The notes under the pieces were generated by a model that saw only the letters and a list, made by a program, of their open reading frames with translations, had not been told where the DNA came from and made no database searches. From Synergistaceae bacterium (GTDB taxonomy: Bacteria; Synergistota; Synergistia; Synergistales; 79-D21), in NCBI GenBank assembly GCA_029267465.1, contig JAJUIT010000005.1, positions 1-34,061 of the forward strand: 34,061 bases of DNA, given 5' to 3'. This document shows, piece by piece, positions 27,507 to 34,061 of this stretch. A program made the translations under genes and the position numbers. Position 1 is the first letter of the stretch. Each line of letters begins with the position of its first letter.

Positions 27507-29055
27507 GGGCAAAGTTGAAAGCAGAGATCACGGACCCGCTGAAAAGGGTTTTTCAAACCCCGAGGCGGACGATCATCCTCTGCGGGAGCTGGGAAAACGA
27601 GCTTCCCGACATGCCGTTCCTCCAGGGCCTTCCGCCCGAAGATGCCCTTCTGAGGCTGTCGCGCCGCGAACGAAACGGTTTTTCCGTCCTTCTGGAGAAG
27701 GACGAGGAAGGCTGCGTGCGGGAACTTTACGCGTACAGGGGGCTGACCACCGGATTCGAACTGTTTTTCGCCCCGGTCCCGGGTCGCGGCTGGATCCTGT
27801 CGGACTCGTTCCGTCAGGTTCTCCAGGGCTTGCCCCCGTCCTCCAGGATCCCCTCAGGGACGGGATTCGTCGATTTCCTCCTTTTCCAGCATAGCCCCCT
27901 CCCTGAGACCCCCATCGAGGGCATCCGACGAATCGGTCACGGGAACCTTTTTTTTAGGCGACAGCGGGCGGAACCGTTTCTGAGAGACAGGTCCGGCGCC
28001 TGGGGTTCCCGGAAAAATCCCTTTCGTTCCAGGAAGGTGCGGAGCAGATCGAAGAGATCCTGGGAAAAATCCTGGGGTCTGTGCCCGGAGACTGCGTCAA
28101 CCTCCTGTCCGGAGGAGTCGATTCGACCCTCGTGCAAGTGCTCCTTGGGCCTGGACACCGGGCTGCCGCGGCAACGATCGATTCCCCGGAATTCGCTTTT
28201 GAAACCGAAAACGCGAGGCGTTCGGCCGAACTCTGCGGGGTTTTCCTGGAGCAGAAAGCCGTCTTGGAAAGCTCCCTCCCCGAGTTGCTGGAAAGACAGA
28301 GTGCCTTGGCGGCCCTGCCCCTTCCGCTGGCACAGGTCTCCCTGATCGCCTCGGTCTTTGAACTGGACGGCCGGTTCTTCTCTTCGGGATTTGACTCGGA
28401 TTCGCTTTTTTCCCTGCCGCGTTCCAAGCGGAAACGGCTCCTGGAGGGGGTCCCGCCTCATTCGCTCGAAGCGGAAAGTTTCTCGGTTTCCCCGGAAACG
28501 GAACTGCTGAAAACCCTTTTTGGAGAGAAACGGATCGAAGAACGGCTGGAAGCGCGAAAAACATATGTACGGAACCGGCTTTCGGAACCGGACCGAGTGT
28601 CCCGCCTGGAGCTGGGCTGCCTGACCAGCCTGTACTGCAGCTCCTTTGCGGTGTACCGTCACCTGGCCTCGGAAAGAGGGAAGACGCTTTTCACGCCCTT
28701 CATGGACTGCCGGCTGGTTGAATCCGCCCTTACGATACCCCTCCCAGAGCGTGTTTATCGACAGGGAATCTTCAAGCCCGTTTTGAAGCACGTCCTTGCC
28801 AGGCACCTTCCTGCTTACCCGAAAAACCTGGAAAAGGGCGGGTCCGGCCTGCCCCGCACCCGCCTTTGCGCGGAAGGGCCCTTCAAGGGGTACTTCCTGG
28901 AAAATTCTCCGCCGGCCTTCCTCGATCCGGGAAAGGCGGCTTTTCTGCTGAATCCTTCCTGGGATTCGAGCATGACCGCATACCGGTGCATCGCCTGGTC
29001 GGCCTGGGAGAAAACCCTCTCGTTCATCCCCGAGGAGGAACGCCCATGGGAATAA
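27503..29055 (+). pseudogene. Asparagine-synthase-like protein, paralog 4, apparent frameshift near 27958
   Basis: N-terminal half in the frame of ORF 27296..28345 (..IEGIRRIGHGNLFF), C-terminal half in the frame of ORF 28081..29055 (LLSGGVDSTLVQVLLG .. KGGSGLPRTRLCAEGPFKGYF). Upstream of 28081 that frame reads ATAGGTVSERQVRRLGFPEKSLSFQEGAEQIEEILGKILG, matching DAGGTGEERSRQAEIFP in paralog 3. Confidence 0.65.
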
Positions 29056-30548
29056 ACGTTTTCTTCACCGGCCCGGAAAGACAGGTTTTGGAAACTTTCG
29101 CGGGAACCTGGCATCTCCTGGCGGATCGGAAGGTCCTACCGGAAGAACTTCCCGACCCGAGAGAGGCGAAGCTTGACTGGAGCGCCTTCGGGGACCGCTT
29201 CGAAGAACTGACGGCTGTTTTCCTGCCTTTCCCGGAGGCCTCGAATCTTCCCTGCCAGGCCTTCAGGAGCCTTCTTTCCGGGTACGAGCTTTTCCGAGTC
29301 GAGACGCCGGAAGGAGACGTCGTCCTCACGGACGATTTCAAGTTCGCCGCCAAGGCGGCCGGCAAGCGGAAAACGTCTGAGACCTCGCTTCTGGACTACC
29401 TTCTTTTCCAGTACCCGGCCGGAAACGATACCTTCCTTCCCGGAGTTTCACGCCTGGGGGCCGGGGAGGCGCTGCTGGAAGAATCCAGGGAAACCTCCGG
29501 GCCGGTTTTTTGGCAGGCCGAGCGGTTCCGCCTGCCTTGTGAGGCTTCCTTCCAGGAGGCCCTGGAAACACTCCACAGGGTCCTTCCAGACGCCGTAAAC
29601 AACGCGCTGCAGGGGGCTGCCGACACCGCGGTTCTTTTTTCGGGCGGGATCGATTCGACCCTGATCGCGCATTTTGCCCGCGGCCGGTCCGTCGCCCTGC
29701 ATGCCGCGATCGACTCTGCTGAACTAGACTACGAGGAGGACTACGCGCGGTCCGCCTGCAGGGAACTGGAAATGCCGCTGGTACGGGTGCTCTTTTCGGA
29801 ATCCGGGTTCCTTTCCGAGCTGGAGGACACGGTGGAGAAAATGGGCCGCCCCTTTCCCGTGACCAACTTCCAGGCGATTTTTCACAACCGGCTCTTCCGG
29901 CTTCCGTACAGTCTCTACCTGAGCGGGGACATCGCAGACAGGCTATTCGGGAAGGGAAACGAGGCGGCCCCTTCGGGCATCGAAAGCCCGGCTTCGGGGC
30001 TGGTCCGGTATTGCCCGGTCGGACTGCTCAAGGAGATCTTCGGTCCGGACCTCGTGGAAAGCCGCCTCCGGCTTTTTGACGAAACCCTGGAAAGAGTGGC
30101 GGGCCCGGAAGGCGAACGATACCCCGCGGCTCTGAAAACGGACCTTTTGATCGTTTTCGGACTCAATTACTGGGTGCACTTCTTCCGGCCCCTGGCTGCG
30201 GTCTACGGAAAGAAGTTTGTCGCTCCCTACCAGGGGAAGAAGGTGTTCGAGGCCGCCTTTTCCTGTCGCTATCGGAACCGGCTTCCCGGCACGCACTCGA
30301 AGCCGCTCCTTTGGGCAATGCTCCGGGATCTCCTGCCGGGATACCCGGCTTCTGGAAAGAAGGGGGGAAGCGGAGTGCCCCGCACGCGCTTCTGCCAAAC
30401 GGGCCCGATGAAGGATTTTTTCCTGGATCACGACCTCCCGTCGGGCATTCCCCGGCGGTTTGAGAGGATTTTCCGGGAACCCCGGTGGGAAACCAGCGCT
30501 CTCGTCCTGCAGGCAGCCGTTTACCGGATCTGGGAGGAAAGGTTATGA
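29046..30548 (+). CDS. Asparagine-synthase-like protein, paralog 5
   Basis: VLFSGGIDSTLIAHFARG, AAIDSAELDYEEDYARSACREL, SGDIADRLFGK, KGGSGVPRTRFCQTGPMKDFF. Start ATG 29046 overlaps the upstream stop. Confidence 0.85.
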   Translation: MGINVFFTGPERQVLETFAGTWHLLADRKVLPEELPDPREAKLDWSAFGDRFEELTAVFLPFPEASNLPCQAFRSLLSGYELFRVETPEGDVVLTDDFKFAAKAAGKRKTSETSLLDYLLFQYPAGNDTFLPGVSRLGAGEALLEESRETSGPVFWQAERFRLPCEASFQEALETLHRVLPDAVNNALQGAADTAVLFSGGIDSTLIAHFARGRSVALHAAIDSAELDYEEDYARSACRELEMPLVRVLFSESGFLSELEDTVEKMGRPFPVTNFQAIFHNRLFRLPYSLYLSGDIADRLFGKGNEAAPSGIESPASGLVRYCPVGLLKEIFGPDLVESRLRLFDETLERVAGPEGERYPAALKTDLLIVFGLNYWVHFFRPLAAVYGKKFVAPYQGKKVFEAAFSCRYRNRLPGTHSKPLLWAMLRDLLPGYPASGKKGGSGVPRTRFCQTGPMKDFFLDHDLPSGIPRRFERIFREPRWETSALVLQAAVYRIWEERL

Positions 30549-31876
30549 AACAGGATGTCGATATCCTCATTTTTCTTGAACACCTGAATCGCGAGCTCGA
30601 TACCGCTTTGCTGCTGAAGATCCTGCTCTCGCATCGCGGGTATTCCGTGAGGCTGGCCTCGGTTTTCTACGACCTCTGGGAATCGGTTGCCACCCTGCGT
30701 CCGAGATTGCTGATCGTCCCCTGGGCTTACTCGGAGGTCAGGAAATACTGCCGCTTTGAACCTCAACCGGGCGAAGGGCTAAGAATTCTCAACCTACATC
30801 ACGAGCAGATCGGCTTGGAAGGAGACAGGGCCAATCGCATGGTTCCCCTGGGAGATGCAGAAAAAGTCTTTCATCTGGCCTGGGGTGAAAGGTTTGAGCA
30901 GGTGCTTCGTTCGAGAGGCATACCGGAAGCGCTGATCTTCAGGACCGGAAGTCCCCGGCTCGACTTTCTGAGAAAAGAAATGAAGAATTTCAACCCGACC
31001 AGAAACGACCTCGCCGAATGGTACAGCCTTGACCCTGGGAAGCGCTGGTTGATAATCGCCGGGAACTTTTCCATTGTTTCTGCAAGCGAACGGACGATTC
31101 GGGATAAAGTAAAGAAAGGTTTTAAGGACTATCCCGAATTTGTCGAAAAAGCACGCCGGCTCTACGAGAAAGTGATTCATTGGATGGTGCGCCTGGCCTC
31201 AGAGAACAAAGACATAGAGGTGATCTATCGTCCACATCCTGCGGAAAGACTGACCCGGAGTCTTTGCGAGCGCGTAAAGAATACCCCCGGGTTCAGTCTG
31301 ATCTGGGAAAGACCGGTCGGAGACTGGATCGTGAACGCAGACTCCGTTTTTGTCTGGAGCAGCACAAGCGCGGTGGACGCCTTGGCTTGCGATAAACCTG
31401 TTTTTTCCCTGCGCCTCGACAAGGAAGCAAAAACGGCGCTTCCCGGCGGGTACCTGCCGATCATCGACGACCTCCCGATCGTGGCAAGCTACGAAGAATT
31501 TGTCCATGCCGCGTACAGCAATGAAAAGCCTTCTCTGCACCGAGCTTGGGAGAAGGCGCTCTCCCGCTACCGGGAATTTTACGATACGCCGGATGAACCT
31601 GCGTTTCAGAAACTGGAACGGAAAATCGCCGAGATCATGGATAGCGGAATCGGGAACCGATTCGATAGAATGCCGGTCCCCGCAGCTCTGGAGATTTTTT
31701 ACCGCCTCCAGCAGGCAGGAAAGAGAAAGCTTCATGATACCGGCCTAATCAGGCATTTCCGCCGGTATGAAAAGGAGGCCGGGGAACGGCTTTTGCCGAA
31801 CCTGATCGCGGTTCGGGAGGGTTTTCTTAGGGAGAAGCTGTCCGAAAAGCCCTGGTCGACTGGAAAAGGGGAATGA
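30545..31876 (+). CDS. Surface carbohydrate biosynthesis protein, GT-B/CDP-glycerol glycerophosphotransferase-like
   Basis: VIYRPHPAERLTRSLCERVKNTPGFSLIWERPVGDWIVNADSVFVWSSTSAVDALACDKPVFSLRL resembles the C-terminal half of surface-polysaccharide GT-B-fold proteins. Confidence 0.65.
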   Translation: MKQDVDILIFLEHLNRELDTALLLKILLSHRGYSVRLASVFYDLWESVATLRPRLLIVPWAYSEVRKYCRFEPQPGEGLRILNLHHEQIGLEGDRANRMVPLGDAEKVFHLAWGERFEQVLRSRGIPEALIFRTGSPRLDFLRKEMKNFNPTRNDLAEWYSLDPGKRWLIIAGNFSIVSASERTIRDKVKKGFKDYPEFVEKARRLYEKVIHWMVRLASENKDIEVIYRPHPAERLTRSLCERVKNTPGFSLIWERPVGDWIVNADSVFVWSSTSAVDALACDKPVFSLRLDKEAKTALPGGYLPIIDDLPIVASYEEFVHAAYSNEKPSLHRAWEKALSRYREFYDTPDEPAFQKLERKIAEIMDSGIGNRFDRMPVPAALEIFYRLQQAGKRKLHDTGLIRHFRRYEKEAGERLLPNLIAVREGFLREKLSEKPWSTGKGE

Positions 31877-31880
31877 AGTT

Positions 31881-33575
31881 ATGGATGATTTCTGCCGATT
31901 GATCCTGAAAAACCCGGAAGTCTGCACAATACGGAGCATGACTGGAACCTGGCTCGTCTCCGCGCTGGGGGTTACGGCGATAGAAGGCCGGCTGAGGCAG
32001 GAAGAGGGGAAAGGGGCTTCTCCCACAGAGATCATCGAGGCCCTTGCTCCTCAGATGGAGGAAGGGACGGTCGTTTTCCTTCCCTCGCCGGAATTCCCCG
32101 ATCCGAGAGTCCTGGCCTTCAAGTCGGTGATTTGCTCAAGGGAGCTTTTCTGGGCGACGGCGCAGGACGGTGCCTTCGTTCTGTCTGACCGCCTGGCGGA
32201 CCTCCTTCCCGAGCTGCCGCTTTCGGCCAGGAAGTTATCGGATCGCAGGGCGGTTCACTTCCTGATGGGCTGCAATCTCCGGGGGGACTACACGCTGATC
32301 GAAGCCGTCCGGCGGGTCGGGCACGGGGAACTGGTCCTCTTCGCGCCGGGGGGAGGAAAAGAACCGGAGAGAAGAAGGGTCCAGCGCTTTTCGTGGGATT
32401 CCTCGGTCGAGGACGAAGGGGAAAGCCTCGATCTCCTGGAACGGTCGCTCGAAAAGGTTTCCCGGCTCGTCGCCCGCCAACGGGACAGTGCCCTGATGTT
32501 CTCCGGCGGGGTCGATTCCACCCTTCTTTGGACCTTCCTCGGGATTCCCGCTTTGACTGGATTTGTCGACACGGATCCCTCCGAGCGGGAAAACGCCAGG
32601 GCCGAGGCCGAGCGACACGGCATCGAACTTCAATTTATGCCCCTGAAGGAGAGCGATTTCCTGGAAGAGTTCGCTGGAGCGATCCGGGACGCCGGGCAGC
32701 CCTTCATCAGCTCGAATTACCAGATGCTGTACTACAGGCTGGCCTTTCGGCAGGGGGTCGCGCATCTCGTTTCCGGAGAACTCGCCGACTCCCTCTGGGG
32801 GATTTCTCACACGGCCAGGCTTTTCCAGGAAGAACAGGCAAAGGGATACGAAAAAGCCATGGCTTCTTCTCCCCTTTCACCCGAAGGCTATGGAATCCGG
32901 ATCCACCTCCTGCTTCCCGACGACCTCCCCCTGCTGGAGCGGGTCTACGGGGAACAGGCCATCCTGGACCTGCTGGGGCAAAACCTTTCCTACGCGCTGG
33001 ATTGTCTGGATCCCGCCGTTCCCTTGGACCGCGATTTTCGGAAGGGTCACGCGGACCTGGGCAGCCTCGCGTTCATCCTGAACGGTTCCTGGAGAAGCAA
33101 CTACCGGCAGGCCGGCTACATTCACGGTGTCGGCATTTCCCTGCCTTTTGAAACCTTGTCCATGGTCCGCGCGGCGCTTTCCATCGAACTGCCCGGGAGG
33201 ATCCTTTCGAAAGAAGGGCAGGTCAAGCCCCTGATCCGCAGGTTGCTCCACCGGCGGCTTCCGGGAAGCCTTCTGGCTCCCAAATCCGGATCCGGCCTGC
33301 CTCGAACCCGGTACTGCCAGGAAGGGCCCCTGAAAGATTTCTTCCGGACGAACCCGATCCCTGCCTTCTGGCCCCAGGAGCAAGCCGACCTGCTCGTTAA
33401 CCCGGCCTGGGAATCCAGTTCCCTGGTGTTGAAATGCATCTCGCTCAGCCTATGGGAAAAAGAGGTCCTGGGGAAAGCCGGAATCCGGATCGGCAAGGCT
33501 TCAGAGAATGCTCACTCCCACATCGTCCTCATCCGGAACAGCTCCGCGCCGTCGGACGGGCGGAAGACTCCGTGA
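31881..33575 (+). CDS. Asparagine-synthase-like protein, paralog 6
   Basis: LMFSGGVDSTLLWTFLG, GFVDTDPSERENARAEAERHG, SGELADSLWG, KSGSGLPRTRYCQEGPLKDFF. Confidence 0.85.
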   Translation: MDDFCRLILKNPEVCTIRSMTGTWLVSALGVTAIEGRLRQEEGKGASPTEIIEALAPQMEEGTVVFLPSPEFPDPRVLAFKSVICSRELFWATAQDGAFVLSDRLADLLPELPLSARKLSDRRAVHFLMGCNLRGDYTLIEAVRRVGHGELVLFAPGGGKEPERRRVQRFSWDSSVEDEGESLDLLERSLEKVSRLVARQRDSALMFSGGVDSTLLWTFLGIPALTGFVDTDPSERENARAEAERHGIELQFMPLKESDFLEEFAGAIRDAGQPFISSNYQMLYYRLAFRQGVAHLVSGELADSLWGISHTARLFQEEQAKGYEKAMASSPLSPEGYGIRIHLLLPDDLPLLERVYGEQAILDLLGQNLSYALDCLDPAVPLDRDFRKGHADLGSLAFILNGSWRSNYRQAGYIHGVGISLPFETLSMVRAALSIELPGRILSKEGQVKPLIRRLLHRRLPGSLLAPKSGSGLPRTRYCQEGPLKDFFRTNPIPAFWPQEQADLLVNPAWESSSLVLKCISLSLWEKEVLGKAGIRIGKASENAHSHIVLIRNSSAPSDGRKTP

Positions 33576-34061
33576 AGACAGGTTTGCCCGCCGGCCCCTG
33601 TAGGTTCAGGCTTGGCGAAGATCTCTAGCCTTTCGCCCGACCTTCCCTCGCCGTGAAACTCCGCGTCGAATCCCCGAAAGGCCTTGCCCTGCCGCCACCC
33701 GGCAGGCATCGCTCCCGTTGCCCACTCCACGTAACGGATGTGGTTCACGTGGCCGTTTTCGTCGATGTCCGGGGTTTCCACCCGCAGGCGGGCAGACCAG
33801 GGGCCGTTGCCGCAGGGTTCCACCTTCTCGAACTCGAACGGAATGGGAGGATTCTCCGCCTGGAAGAGAGAGGGAAGCACGCGTCCGATATGGACGGGCT
33901 TGCGGCGCCCAAGATCCACCAGCACCCAGCAGCTGTCGGCCCGGACCAGTCGTGTTTCGCCCGAGGTGAGTTCGAAGGCCCGAAGGGAATACAGCCGCCC
34001 GTGGGGGAAATGCCAGGTGGCCAGCCGGAGGTCCTCGCCGCAGCGCGGCAACCGGCAGGCC
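33512..34061 (-). CDS. Acyl-ACP thioesterase-like hotdog protein (5' end outside window)
   Basis: PRCGEDLRLATWHFPHGRLYSLRAFELTSGETRLVRADSCWVLVDLGRRKPVHI and VETPDIDENGHVNHIRYVEWATGAMP, typical of FatA-type thioesterases. Frame runs to the window edge. Confidence 0.75.
   Translation of the reverse strand, partial: ACRLPRCGEDLRLATWHFPHGRLYSLRAFELTSGETRLVRADSCWVLVDLGRRKPVHIGRVLPSLFQAENPPIPFEFEKVEPCGNGPWSARLRVETPDIDENGHVNHIRYVEWATGAMPAGWRQGKAFRGFDAEFHGEGRSGERLEIFAKPEPTGAGGQTCLHGVFRPSDGAELFRMRTMWE

Noticed and set aside
27949-27957. T8 tract as a phase-variation switch for paralog 4
   Set aside because: Neither 7T nor 9T restores the frame: 9T gives an immediate TAG, 7T gives TGA soon after (CGT TTC TGA). 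The missing base must be downstream of the tract.
24178-33575. Lasso peptide cluster (McjC-like cyclases)
   Set aside because: No McjB-type protease, no RRE/PqqD-like protein and no convincing precursor peptide; context is glycan biosynthesis.
1-34061. CRISPR array, prophage, transposon, rRNA or tRNA
   Set aside because: No regularly spaced repeats, no integrase/transposase or phage structural motifs, no rRNA or cloverleaf signatures noticed by eye; a tRNAscan/cmscan run would be needed to exclude small RNAs.

Overview
The 34 kb window is GC-rich and bacterial, with tightly packed genes. I saw no rRNA, tRNA, CRISPR array or transposase. Left part (1-9.9 kb): an amino-acid catabolism-type region with a LivJ-like solute-binding protein, an FCD/GntR regulator, two saccharopine-dehydrogenase-like proteins (one cut by the window edge), an MBL hydrolase and two amidinotransferase/DDAH-family proteins, then an HpaI-type aldolase, two exported proteins and a CsaA-like tRNA-binding-domain protein. 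Middle (9.9-16.1 kb): tandem TupA-like solute-binding proteins with a long structured leader (riboswitch candidate), an AspT/YidE/YbjL-type transporter, fumarase C and malic enzyme. Right part (16.1-33.6 kb): a surface-glycan locus with NeuA/NeuB/NeuC-type nonulosonic acid genes, a WecC-type UDP-sugar dehydrogenase, a GNAT protein, a polysaccharide deacetylase and a surface-carbohydrate GT-B-like protein. This part holds six divergent asparagine-synthase-like paralogs. They keep the SGG(V/A/I)DST ATP-pyrophosphatase loop, lack the N-terminal glutaminase Cys, and share a C-terminal K(G/S)G(S/T)xxPRTR signature. Two of the six show an apparent one-base frameshift. This amide-ligase array is the best candidate for an undescribed system. 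The window ends in an acyl-ACP thioesterase-like gene. Family assignments come from reading the translations, not from database searches.
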